Source: Pteria penguin
Taxonomy: Eukaryota > Mollusca > Bivalvia > Pterioida > Pteriidae
DNA: 64,000 nucleotides
NCBI GenBank assembly: GCA_035048485.1
Contig: CM068580.1
Location: forward strand, 59,136,983-59,200,982
Direction: 5' to 3'
Shown: piece after piece, positions 44,288-55,487 of the stretch
Layout of the letters: every line of letters begins with the position of its first letter
How positions within the stretch are numbered: the first letter of the stretch is position 1
The notes under the pieces: generated by a model
Seen by the model: the letters and a program-made list of their open reading frames with translations, nothing else
What the model was told of the DNA's origin: nothing
Database searches by the model: none
Made by a program: the position numbers and the translations under genes

Positions 44288-44549
44288 AATTAGAAAATTA
44301 AACGAGACTTACCTGTAAGTTGAAGTTTGATTGGAATTCTATCGAGTCATAGTACGGAACGTAGGAATCATGGGAGATAAGGCGCGGTGAGCGGCAGGTC
44401 AGACTTTAAAACCCGAAGTGGACACATGAACCACTTAGGGAGGGTTCCCAATATCGGGTGGGCCCATGATTCCTACGTTCCGTACTATGACTCGATAGAA
44501 TTCCAATCAAACTTCAACTTACAGGTAAGTCTCGTTTAATTTTCTAATT
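44288..44549. repeat. Perfect 87-bp palindrome with 88-nt loop
   Basis: Arms 44288-44374 and 44463-44549 are exact reverse complements by eye. The loop (44375-44462) itself contains smaller inverted words (AAGTGG/CCACTT, ACCCGA/TCGGGT). Bases 44372-44402 equal, reversed, the subterminal sequence of the adjacent DIRS element at 48667-48697. The arm next to them is a diverged version of that element's terminal repeat. It is probably a foldback element derived from a related DIRS family. Confidence 0.9.
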
Positions 44550-44590
44550 CTATCTCGTCATAGCTACGTTCACTACGGAACCACGGGAGA
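44545..44590. repeat. DIRS inverted terminal repeat, left
   Basis: 46 bp identical to the reverse complement of 48692-48737. Its first five bases (TAATT) overlap the right arm of the palindrome. Confidence 0.92.
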
Positions 44591-44757
44591 CTTGACAGCC
44601 ATGTGTCTGCGAGGAGATCAAAAGACTGGCTATGTTTAGCCAAGTCTTCCAGATCAACAGTGTCGTAATAAACAACATAAGATCTATTGAAAGAACTCCA
44701 CTATAATATAAACTAAATACAATGCTACACATGACTTCAACACTGAAAATGTGATAA

Positions 44758-45861
44758 TTACAGAACATCACTAAGAATGGCATTGTCAAATTTCGCAGTG
44801 TCTATTTGCAGTTTGTAAAATTTTGCAAATGTCCGATCACTGCTCCATCCCGCAGATCTCATTATATCTTCAATCGGGAGACCTCTTGCGCAAGCAGCAG
44901 ACGTCGACGCGGCACGCGTACTGTGTGCACTATAAATTGAAACATCAATGCCGGCGTCTCGCAGAACCGTCTTCAGCCACCTGGACAACGTTTCTCGTGT
45001 TACAGTTTTATGTGGCTTTAAATAGCTTATAAACAAGCCATCATTAGAAGAATGTCTTAATGACTGCATGACCTCAAGATACCTCTGAAGGAATGTAACA
45101 ACACACAGACTGCGGTCTTTTGTGTACGCCTGGAGTGAAATAGGTTGAATATGTTTTCCAGGTTTGGATTGTTTCAGTAAATTTACAATATAGAAAACGC
45201 ATGCATCATTTGTAATCTGAATATGAGGAAGTTTCAGAAGATGCAATGTTTTACATCTCTGTCCCGTAAGGATCGCCAGTAACATAACTAATTTGTAGGT
45301 AAGATCCTTCAATGATATGGCGTCATAAGAGCACATATTCTTCAAATACATAAGTACACTATTTACATTCCAGATATCATTGTATCGTGGTAATGATGGT
45401 TTTGCTTCAAAAACACCTTTCAAAAGTCTTTTTACAAGGGGATGTTTCCCAAAAACGCTTCCATCAGGTAATGACACAATCCCAGAAAGCGCACTTCTAG
45501 CCGTATTTACAGCACTGTAGCCAACTTTGTCTGCAAGATCCGCAAGAAAGTTAATTGCAATATTCAAAGGTGGTTAAAATGGATCACACCCTGCGGTATT
45601 ACAGTATGCTTGCCACTGATCGAAATATGTCTTATACTGTTTTTGGGTTGTTTGTCGCCATGCTCCGAGAATGAGGTTGGCAGCCTTTCCTGAAAGTCCT
45701 TTACTTTCGAGGCATTCCCTGACACAAGACATATCAATAGATGAAGTCTTTTGTACAATGGGTGAATTTCCAGTGGGTTTGATGGCAGTTGCAGTATGTG
45801 TTTCCCCGATGGCAGGATTACTGGATTTGATATCAGCATTCTGGTTAGTTTTGAGAACCAC
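44758..45861 (-). pseudogene. DIRS tyrosine recombinase (one in-frame stop)
   Basis: Would integrate the circular DNA copy by site-specific strand exchange. The frame runs from 45861 to the stop at 44758, interrupted by a single TAA at 45574-45576 (CDPF-stop-PPLNIA). No base is gained or lost. The N-terminal part (QKQYKTYFDQWQAYC) is the core-binding region. The catalytic part has Arg in LTGQRCKTL, His-Arg in SAHSTRAAS, GWSS, and the nucleophile Tyr in FAKFYK. It overlaps the end of the RT-RNase H frame by about 300 nt, normal for DIRS elements. Confidence 0.85.
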
Positions 45862-47360
45862 GACTGCGTTGGCCAGTGGGGAACTACAATAAATCCTTTT
45901 GCCTGGTCCGTCTGAATTTTTTGAAGAGCTTTGGCTACCACACTGAAAGGAGGAAATGCATAAAAATTAAAGTACCTCCAGTTAAGTGTAAACGAGTCAA
46001 CAGCCCATGCATCGGGATCACATTGAAAAGACACATATTTCGCTACTTGTTTGTTTGTCCTTGAAGCAAATAAATCTATATCAGGACTAAACTGTAATTG
46101 TAGCAGTGCTTTTTCTAACAGAGATGTATTAAGTTTCCACTCTGTTTCACGGCGTTTTCTAGACTCTATGTCTGCATCCGTATTGAGTGACCCTGCAATA
46201 TGTGCACTTGTTATGAAAACTGATTCAGAAATACACCATTCCCACACTGATTTTGTCAATACATTACATTTATTAGAATGGCTTGTGCCCATGTGGTTTA
46301 GACAAAAGACGGCCGTAGTGTTATCCGTCATGACCTTCACATGTTTTCCCCGCAAATGGTCGCGGAATGATTTTAGAGATAAGAAGACAGCCATGATTTC
46401 TAGATAGTTTATGTGATATTGGCTCTCTGCTAATGTCCAGCTATCCCCGGCCCTCAGATTTCCAAGGACACCACCCCAGCCAGCGTTGCTAGCGTCAGTA
46501 TGTAGGATAACTGTAGGTGCCTCTCTATTGATCAAATTGTAAGAGGACGCAATAGACTGTTGCCACCAACAAATTTCTTTCTTTGCGTTTTTTGAGATGG
46601 TCATGTAGGCATCATAATTGCCATAAGCTAATTTAAAAGCTTTCGTTTTTTCCATCTCTAGTATGCGATAATGTAGAGGTCCATACATTACAGTAAGAAA
46701 ACTAGCTGTCATATAGCCTAACAACATGGCAACACTCCGTATGGAGACCCTGTTTTTGTTGAGTAACTTTGTGCAAAATGTTTTGAGCCTTTGTGCCTTT
46801 TCACAAGTAAGACGAATCGTCATATTCACAGAATCTAGCACAAACCCGAGAAAAACAATTTGTTGTGAGGGTCTCAGTACAGATTTCTCTGGTTGAACAA
46901 TGAACCCGAGGTTTTGAAATATATGTACAGTATCATAAACATTCTGAAAACAGTCTTCTGGTGTTTCACCTTGTAGATATGTATCATCAATGTAAACAGT
47001 TGACAAGTGACCCATTTGTCGCAACAACGCAAAAACAGGTTTCAACAGTTTTGTGAATTTTCTAGGACAGCATGCGTCGGCAACGAATATTGTCGCAGTT
47101 TGCTGTCAAATGGAATATGCATACCTGTGACAATATCAATTATTTCTGGGTCAGATGTTAACTGTTGCCATTGTTCAACAAAACATTTTATATTGCCTCC
47201 ATGAAAATGCTGTGCATTATTTAACAAATTCTGTTTTAAATTTTCTACAGAAGAATGAAGACAACTTACCGCATAATCTATGCTTAGTTGTCGCTTGAGT
47301 CCGATTTCGACTGCTTTGGTCTGTGGACTTTTTGTTGCGGCGTTTGAAGTTTTTGGCCTT
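45564..47360 (-). pseudogene. DIRS reverse transcriptase-RNase H (internally deleted)
   Basis: The 5' part reads a DIRS RT N-terminus (CFVEQWQQLTSDPEIID, GMHIPFDSK) down to about 47050. The frame then shifts and resumes at KFTKLLKPVFALLRQ followed by the catalytic box VYIDD. The fingers and palm segment normally between them, including motif A and its Asp, is missing, probably over 100 residues judging from related elements. Downstream are the RNase H domain (HTDASNAGWGG, YLEIMAVFLSLK, MTDNTTAVFCL, HIAGSLNTDAD) and a C-terminal domain (DIDLFASRTNKQ, PHWPTQSWFSKL). The 3' end overlaps the recombinase frame. It cannot encode an active RT. Confidence 0.85.
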
Positions 47361-48467
47361 CTGAAAATTTCCCTGCTTTCCGTATTTACGGTTCTTGTAG
47401 CCTTTGGACTTGTAGCTCTTTTTATAGCCTTTTTGCTTAAGGTCTTTGCCTAGCTTTTGTGTCTCTTTGGCTATTTTCATACCTTGATGGAGGTCATCTC
47501 CGAAAAGGTTTTGTGACATTGGGTGTTCTGAGTTACATAAGTCTCGATATTCCCCAGAAAGAGCAGGCCTCAAGTTTTCTCTTCGATGTAGAGATAAATC
47601 GTAATTAACCTGGCCGAGTAGGACTACTGCGTCAGTCAATTGTCTAATTAAACTCGGGACCTCGATGTTATCAGAGGTGACCAGGTCATGAAGGCTTTAG
47701 GTAATGGCTGCTCCCGCAGCGACGCACGTAGATTGAACATTTGAGAGTCTCAGATCGTGAGTTTTACGGTACCGGTCTAACGTATTCCAGATTGGTTTGT
47801 TGACCAGAGGCACCATAAGGTTCTCACAATTTTCAGGAACAGAGTACTTTGCTCTTTTATTTTGTAATACCTTAAAAGGCATTTTTGCCAACCATTGTTT
47901 ATTTACTGTTTTTGCAACTGAATCGTCGACTTTAGGTCCTTTTTCATTGAGCTCATATTCGAGGGCAGCTTCTGCCATGACCGATAATTTTGTGTTGGCT
48001 TGAACCTCCTTCTTATCTCCCATTGGTTTTGTGGAAGCCTTATTAACCAAAGCTTCGGCATCAGACTCATTGTTATCATCGCTATCGTCTCCACAATCAT
48101 CAGTGTCGGTGTCCGAGTCGGAATCTTCATGTGATTGTGCATTTTACTTTGCTCTTTTCGCCCCTCCATTGTCAGTGTCCGAGTCGGACTGACGTGGTCT
48201 TTTTGAGCATGAAGGTTGGGGGCTATGACTTTTGTCTTTGGTAAGAGCAAGAGACTTCCAAGCGGAGCCCATGGCTTCCATGGAATTTGCGATTTTCTCC
48301 ATGTTACTTTGAAGTAGGAGCAGGGAGATACCAGATGTAGGCGTTGTCGCCGGAGTACTAGGCGTAGTCGCCAAATTACTGTGCGTACTGAGCGCATTAT
48401 GAGCTTTATTGTCACCCAATGCGGTACTAGGTGCGTCACCTAGTAATCGCTCCTCGTCATCAGACAT
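47217..48467 (-). pseudogene. DIRS gag-like ORF1 (two in-frame stops)
   Basis: First ATG at 48467 (MSDDEERLLGD). One frame continues to a stop at 47217 except for TAA codons at 48144-48146 and 47697-47699, with no frameshift. It has a Ser/Thr/Pro-rich N-terminus, an acidic patch (DSDTDTDDCGDDSDDNN), a central LRLSNVQSTC segment, the DIRS-typical LRPALSGEYRDLC and LFGDDLHQ region, and a strongly basic Lys-rich tail suited to nucleic-acid binding. It would form the nucleoprotein particle. The end overlaps the RT frame. Confidence 0.8.
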
Positions 48468-48691
48468 GCTGTACAAGGAACTCAAATCGTGTGTCACGAT
48501 TATATAACTGTGTGCGTCACACAATTAAAACAAATTAAATGTGTGAATCACACGTAATGATTAAAACTATCCAAATTATATTAAGAACACTATAAAACTT
48601 TAATTCCACCAAGGAAACAGAGCGATAACAATATAACGTCCGACACTGCCAAACACAGCTGTAAAACTGACCTGCCGCTCACCGCGCCTTA

Positions 48692-48737
48692 TCTCCCGTG
48701 GTTCCGTAGTGAACGTAGCTATGACGAGATAGAATTA
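48692..48737. repeat. DIRS inverted terminal repeat, right
   Basis: 46 bp, reverse complement of 44545-44590. It is adjoined on the inside by a 31-bp word (48667-48697) also present in the palindrome loop. Confidence 0.92.
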
Positions 48738-49070
48738 TGATAAATTAAAACATCCGTACTTTCCTGTATATTTTGAGTGCTTTCCGATTTTGTCTTGTAA
48801 CGCCGCGCCCGAGTTTACTTTCGTACGGGCGCCGCCATATTGCCAAACGAAGAAAGGGGTTTTTTTATTAATATTTTTGTTTGTAAGCATTAAACTCTGT
48901 TATACACATCGACTTTAAAATTGAAATATGTGCACTTTTAAGCATGCCTCGCAATTTAAAATGAAAAATAATGATGTTTTATTTTTCTCCCGATAATTTT
49001 CGAGGTCTTTACGGAAACTGCAGAGTTGAATGAGCTAATTGTACATCGGATACCTTAAATACAGACACAA

Positions 49071-50128
49071 TGTAAAGATGATGGATAAATCCAAACCACA
49101 AGTCCAAAAATCATGAAACCATAGGACATACAAAATCAGTGAAAATGAAAAACAAATGGAAAATAACAAAATATGTCTACTTGAAGAGCATATGTGAACC
49201 CCTGTGATGGAGTGAGATCAGGTGCCCGGGGAGAGTGAGCATCTCCTGCTTGCTAGCAACACCCGTCACATATACCCCGTAGAAAGAGTCAAATCGTGTG
49301 AATTCCATATGTATCTATATATGGAGAAGTCGAAGTAGGTAACCTTCTAGTATAGAAGGTGTCAAATCTGTGTAAAGTGATCGGAATCGGTCTCAGTCCA
49401 GAATATCATTTAAAAGTCCGGATAACGAGATATCATATGGAGTAATAAGAGTCTCGTAACGACCGTAGAACTTCCTCAGTGACGATGCTAGTCTAGCACA
49501 TATATAACCCTGGTTGAGCAGCTTAACTGAAAGTCGCCTAGCCCTCAGAACAAAGTCATTGTAATTTGAACATGCTCTGGAATAACGCATTAACTGAGAT
49601 ATGAATACGCCGTATGCGGGCGATGATGGAATGTTGCTACTTATGAAAGGAAAGTTTGTGATAGCGAAATTGAAATCGTCACGTTTGTCATAGAGTGAGG
49701 TGTTCAATTGACCATTAGTGTCGAAAGACAACGTAATATCTAAATACGAAGTAGAATTACTAGTTTCTGTGGTTTCTTTGACCTCCAGTTCACTTGGATA
49801 GATGATGCTAAGGTAATCCGCGAATGAAGGATTATTAATTGAAAGCAAGTCATCTATATATCTGTAAGTAAAATTGAAGCCAAGAGCCAATTGCTTTTTT
49901 CCTTGCGAAAGCAAAGACTGAATGAACTCAGCTTCGTATGAATAAAGGAATATGTCAGCCAGAAGCGGAGCACAGTTAGTGCCCATTGGAATGCCGACAA
50001 TTTGTTGAAAAACCTTACCTCCAAACACCACAAAAATGTTATCGATAAGAAGGTTCAACATCTGAATGACAGCTGTTTCAGTGTATTTATTTTTGGAATC
50101 AGAATTTTCCCTAACAAAGTAAGTTTTA
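49071..50128 (-). mobile_element. PLE-B, 5'-truncated copy with RT palm and thumb
   Basis: Inserted in the array spacer: unit C reads through at about 33862 (CAGACACAAC then TCACACATTC). On minus an open frame runs from about 50128 to a TGA at 49393: KTYFVRENSDSKNKYTE, GIPMGTNCAPLLADIFLYSY (motif B), YIDDLLSINN (motif C), LYDKRDDF, FISQLMRYSRAC, ending LLNDILD. The tail to 49071 carries the conserved 3' words. Motif A and upstream domains are lost. It lies immediately beside the TTAA element. Confidence 0.85.
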
Positions 50129-51308
50129 TCACACATTCAGTTACTTACATTGGACTGCCCCTTGGAGGACTTTCAAGACTCATATCAGTACTGTTTTCTC
50201 CATGTAACTCTATGAACGTTTTGTAAAATGAAAAAAAAAAGATTAAAACATCGGTAGTAAAACATAATCCCAACACAAACAGACAATTACCTGTATTGTA
50301 TTCTCTCATTAAATTTTGTAAAAAAAGAATAACAAAAACAAAAAGAAAACAAACAAACAGTAATACATGTGACACAAGTTGCAGGATTTACCTTAAAACG
50401 GTATCATTACTTATTGTCCAAAACATAAATGGGAAAGTGGAAATGTCAAAACATAACATTACATATCTCATAGTATGTAGAATATACAATTCTAAAATAC
50501 TTTATCAATAATATCTTTTAAACTGAATATCTCTTTATTCAGTAAATTGTTTCAATTGACCGTCCTATATTGGTACCTACATTCCGCTACAATAATTTAT
50601 ATTGTGATGTCGTTCCATGTTTTTATTGTTTGTTTTTTGTCTGTAATTACTTTTATGATATGGCTAAGTGAGATGTCTTTATGCTTTCTTTGATTATAAT
50701 ACCTGGGCAGAGATGTATATGACATGGTATGCATAGTAGACAGGGATTTAAAATATAGGATGTTATGCATAATCGGGTTGCTTAATAATGGTCAAGTGAT
50801 TGATACAATAAATTGCGAGGGAAGGATATAATTTTAGAATTTATATTGATTTCATTAGTTGTTCATATTTTGTGATAATTTCTGACAAAAGTTTAAATAA
50901 ATATATAATATATAAGATAATGTGGCATTGGTTCATATTTAAACAAAAAGATTCAAATGTAAGAATTATGCAAATATTATAACCTTTTGATTGTGAGCTG
51001 TACGTTATATAATATTAATTCAAATCAGTTTACATCGAAGGAAACACATTATTTGGGTGATGCTCTTTCTAGACAGCAATTGGAACAGCTTTTAGTGTCC
51101 CTGCCTGTAGCATGCATGTCCAATATACTATTTACAGCTTTACTTGCGATGTCACTGTTTCGGTTCATTTAGAGTAGATAACTTAATAGTTTATTTAAGA
51201 ACTGATCATTTTACATTATGTTAAAATCAACTAGAAGTATATACCAGGATCATTTCCTTAGACTATAAAATCTGTCAAAGACTGATCAATTAGGTAAAGG
51301 ATCTGTAA
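50129..51308. other. Array spacer (no gene)
   Basis: Continuation of the copy D upstream spacer, paralogous to 23480-24660 and 9300-10520. It contains an A-rich stretch near 50320-50360. No supported gene. Confidence 0.6.
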
Positions 51309-52747
51309 AATGCTTATAAACCGGCAGGTCATGTTATTACTGGTGACCTAAACTGTATTTCGAACAAGAAATTGCGCACCCTTTTTGGAAAAGGACCTAA
51401 ATATAGGTTACCGTCCAGTATAGATTTCAATAACTAACTGCGTGCCTCTGATAGCAGATTTATTTCTTTATTGTTATAAGTGGGATTTTATGGTTTCTAT
51501 TCAAAAATCAAAACGTTTCGACCTCATTGACAAATTTAATAATACTTGCAGATATCTGGATGACATTTTGGTTATCGACAACCCTAAATTCGAACAATTT
51601 ATATCAGAAATATATCCACCAGAGCTCAAATTGAATAAAACTAATACTTGAGATAAATCTACACCTTTCTTAGATCTGAACATAAAAATTATCAACCAAC
51701 TAATATATACTAATATTTATGATAAACGTGAGGATTTTGGATTTCCTTTTGTAAATTTTCCTTACTTGGATGGCGATGTTCCTCGACTCCCATCATATGG
51801 TATCTATATATCTCAATTAGTTCGATTTGTCAGAGGCTGCACCGATGTTTTGGACTTTCATAAACGAATTTACAAATTACTACTAAACATTTAACTCAGG
51901 GTTACAGATATCACAAGCTAGGAAAAACATTCGGCAAATTCTTCAGATCTTATTCAGAACTTCTATCTAAATTTGGAAATATTTCTTTTCAACAGTATGT
52001 ATCCAATGGAATTTCCCATCCTAATTTCTACGGTGATCTCGTATGTAAACTGAGGAAAGTAAAAGGCTCCTATAACGTTATGTTATCATTTAATAGTATA
52101 GTCAACATCTTCTCAATAGACAATATGACATTGAGATCATCAAAAAGACTATAGGTCTTGTATTTGGCCCCTCTACAGCCTTATGCAAACTTTTACTTGA
52201 ACGTTGCACTCTGACTAACAGGGCGGTGGGGACTATATGACGGGCCCTGTCCAAACCTCTCTCAGAGGAGACATGGTCCTGAACCTCGTCCCCTCTGACT
52301 ATTAGTCGTGACTACTACAGATGTAGGGTCTTACCTCACTTTCAGATTGGCAGAGCACGGTTTATCATGTTGATGTCGCATATATTTTTATATCATTATG
52401 TGTTTTACAATACCTTACGTGTTTATATTTTTATGACCTCTCAAAATGCGATACCTGTTGACCCTTGTTCTTTACATGGAGTATTATTTATAAATTTTTA
52501 GATGTACGTACTTTGATTGTTTTGCTGTTACGGTGAGTGGGAAGTCGGGTCCGTAAACCGGTTAACCACACCATTTGTTTGGCTTTTGTCAAATTAAATG
52601 CACGTCCTAAGTCGGTATTGTAATTACACTACAATCAAAAAGTTTTGTAATTTGTTATATGTTCTAGTATATTATCTATATTCATGTATTGTATAGCTCC
52701 ATGGTGACTTCTGCTACATAACTGAGCCAGTAACTCCTTCTTTTTCT
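51309..52747 (+). mobile_element. PLE-A, internally deleted copy
   Basis: It interrupts sequence that is continuous near 10620-10635. On plus it starts with an N-terminal RT segment absent from the copy in unit B ([24 protein letters not shown]). It then jumps from DFNN directly to the motif-B region (VPLIADLFLYCY), a deletion of roughly 0.9 kb. It continues with RYLDDILVI, the same TGA before DKSTPFLDL (near 51650) as the other copy, a 1-nt loss near 51880, and ends with the 3' tail. Not functional. Confidence 0.8.
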
Positions 52748-53478
52748 TTCATATACACAGGTAATTTCATTTGTCTTGTTAATGTGTTTCAAATTCTGAC
52801 ACAAACGAACCAAATTTTCTTAATGTTCATTTTAGGAATGTTTTCGTTACTCGTTATTTATTTGTTGATCTATGTTAAAATGTTTGCAGATAGCAACAAT
52901 TTATTTATGATTTTATAAATCTCTTTCTTTTATAATTGGTGTTGCAAGGTCAGCTATCTGAGATGGTTATAGTAGTCAGTGATGTTGTCAATGCAAGTTT
53001 TCATTGAATTGATTTGAATTGAATTTCAATTCAATCAAATTTATTTGAAGAATGATTGTTGGTTTGTTTATTATATTTACATGTAATTGTTATTAGTCAG
53101 CTAAAGGAAAAGAGACATGTAACCGGCTTTGATCCACCACATCTTTTATATAATGTGGATGAAATAATTTAGGTATTAATTAGATATCTATTGTGTTAAG
53201 AACGCCAATGCAAAGCAATTGGCAAAGTTCATTGGAATATTGTAAGGATAATCATTTTATCGTTATAGATTTCAGCAAGCTTTTCAAACCATTTTAATAT
53301 CAAGCAGGTATATATCATAAGATAAAGGCACGATCTGCATTTACAATAAATTTGGTAATGTTTGCTTTAACTGTAACTTTACAGTTGAAGTTATATGTTG
53401 TTATTAAATTAAATGTTTGTGGCTGTTAGAAATTTCAATTGTCGTCGGTTTGACTGTTTATTATTGATAAACAATTGA
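52748..53478. other. Array spacer (no gene)
   Basis: Paralogous to 10630-11355 and, in part, to 500-1200. No gene seen. Confidence 0.6.
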
Positions 53479-55480
53479 CTTGTCCCCAAAACACGCCCCC
53501 GCCCCAGTACCAATGATACGGCGTCTTATCTTGACCGGCGGCGATAATTATAGCCCACATCTCGCACATGATTCGACCTCCGACAAACATAACATTTCCC
53601 AGCATATATTTGCGTAAGGAATGCACAGGTCAATAGGCATAAAACCATTAAAACTCGTCAGTATTTTCGATTATTATAAAAATGATTAAACGATGCATCC
53701 ACAGTACATGTTATAGTGAGTACCCTAACCCATTACCAGCCTGTAGCAGATTATTATTATAGGCCCCCCCCCCCTTTTTTTTTTTTAAACTGAAGAACTG
53801 AAGTAAAAAAGATGAAAGGGGAAAAGGACAGAAAAGAAGAGAAAAAAAGGAGAGAGATATTACCTTTACACCTTACACCTTTTTCTAACCTCCCCCCCAT
53901 TTCCGTACAATTATTGACCACGGGCATGGTACGCACCCAACAATGTTAAAATGTAATAAGAAAATATAAGGATTGCCATAATAAATAATCCTCCGTTTGG
54001 AAAACAAGGTTCAACAAATATATATCATTTTAAGGGGACATAATAAAATTAAGACATTTTTATTAATGTGAAAAATATATTCAAATCGAAACTATATGTG
54101 ACATCAACACGAGTTAATTGTGTACCCAGTGTCCTTATAATGTAGTCAATTTTTTTAATGTGTAATAAAATAGGCATTTGTCTTCGCTCTGACCATGCAA
54201 AAAGATTTTCCCAATATTATTATGTTTTAAAACTGTTAGAATAATTTTTCGCCGGGGAGAGGATTTGCCCCTATGAACCTCCCACCAAGGCGCTGCCCTG
54301 GATCCGCTAGGAACCTGCGCGGCCCGAGACCCTTCGCGTTTTGGTACATACTCACGCCCCTAACCTGTATCCGCCCCCTACTACATTAAGGGGACTCCGT
54401 CATTCTGAAGCTTTTCAGTCCACCCTCCCCTTAACCTAAATCATATTTTCGAAAAGTCGTGTGCGTGGTGGTGGACTAGGTAAATTAAGGAGGGTTGGTT
54501 GAGAGATCTCGAGATGCGATTGTAGGGATCATAAGATGGGTAAAAGGGGAAGAGAAAAGTGAGAAAAGAAAATGATACGAGAGAGAGAAAGAGAGGATGA
54601 GGAGAGATTGAATAGAGTGCTGCCTGCCCATTCAGTAATGAACTGCTTTTATTTATAATTGATTGATTTTGTTTAACGTCACACTACGATTATTCTATGT
54701 ATTTGATGACGGGGCATACAAATTTTGACCTGTGCAACGGACCCACTCGAAGCAGTGAGGGATCTTTAACGTGCCATGCCTAACGTGACACGGGGCCTCA
54801 TCTAAAAGACAAGACACCGGCATGACCAAAGCGGGACTTGAACCCCGGTCTCCCGATCAGGGGGTCGAGTGCGATACCACTAGGCAACGCCGGCTTCATT
54901 AATTTGGCTTCATTTATTTATGTAAACTTATGTTTTCTATGTATGTATATATAGAGCGATATGCTAAAACTATAGTATTTTGTGAAACATCAATATTGAT
55001 GGAATGTAGAGTTTCATTTTTGTCGTATTTCGATGACATCCTCATAGGTAAATTTCGAAATCTTTGAAAGAGCGGAAGGGGGGATAGCAGTCTGTCATAT
55101 CTAATATTCTACACTATTCGGTCCTGAAAGTGGGATGTAGTCCTAAAAATTGTGCAAAAATGAGGATGGGAGTGGTTGCAAAACAGCCCATGTATCTTAA
55201 TGAAACGAGCACGATTCGAGGTGCAGGCCTATCATCTTTAGTAAGTTTACACTCTCGAAATAGCTTTTACTACACTTGTATCTTTGCTACAACGATATTT
55301 CGACTTTCTTTTTAATTTCTCGGATAAATCATGAGATAAATCAGTATACAAACCGTGTTTTCTTTTATTTTCTGTTACGGTGCTGTGTTGTCCGATATTG
55401 CAATGTTTGTCGGAGCTGCTCAGCGGGGTGCAACATATTAAGAGATAAGGGCGGAGCAAATCTTAGTTGCAGGGATAGGT
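53479..55480. mobile_element. 2.0-kb insertion with 7-bp target duplication
   Basis: The flanks are joined in the paralogous spacer near 11352-11358, where CAATTGA occurs once. Here it occurs on both sides (53472-53478 and 55481-55487). The insert is less AT-rich than its surroundings and contains C/T homopolymers (53763-53786), a GC-rich stretch (54245-54420) and a SINE. No inverted repeats at the ends and no convincing ORF. Type unknown. Confidence 0.65.
54652..54893 (-). mobile_element. tRNA-derived SINE, copy 1
   Basis: On minus, a tRNA-like head with A-box word TGCCTAGTGGTATCGC and B box GGTTCAAGTCC is followed by the same body as the second copy (ACGGGGCCTC / GTTAAAGATCCCTCACTGC equivalents) and ends in TTTAACGTCACAC words near 54665. 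About 240 bp. Confidence 0.85.
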
Positions 55481-55487
55481 CAATTGA

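Larger units (their letters stand above)
44545..48737 (-). mobile_element. DIRS-type tyrosine-recombinase retroelement (defective)
   Basis: A 4.2-kb element read right to left: gag-like frame, RT-RNase H, tyrosine recombinase, bounded by identical 46-bp inverted terminal repeats (44545-44590 and 48692-48737). Inverted termini, overlapping RT-RH and recombinase frames, a tyrosine recombinase in place of an integrase, and no clear target duplication define the DIRS group. Gag and recombinase carry in-frame stops and the RT has an internal deletion, so this copy is not autonomous. The terminal repeats are identical, which argues for a young insertion. Confidence 0.88.
42938..49054. mobile_element. 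TTAA-flanked inverted-repeat element hosting a DIRS retroelement
   Basis: The left end starts GGTATCTGATGTACAATT and the right end, reversed, starts GGTATCCGATGTACAATT. Both are bordered by TTAA (42934-42937 and 49055-49058). Unit C has the single uninterrupted site at about 33853-33860. TTAA duplication is known for piggyBac and Kolobok transposons. I see no transposase, so this is a non-autonomous element. Excluding the nested palindrome and DIRS it is about 1.65 kb. Bases 43200-44287 show no gene, and 44148-44165 is a C-rich run. Confidence 0.7.

Noticed and set aside
47903..48439. 178-codon minus ORF overlapping gag in another frame
   Set aside because: No retroelement motif. The competing frame carries the gag signatures and continues past its stops without frameshift.
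44288..48737. CRISPR array or phage-like integrase locus
   Set aside because: The recombinase belongs to a DIRS retroelement with RT-RNase H and gag-like frames. There are no spaced short repeats.
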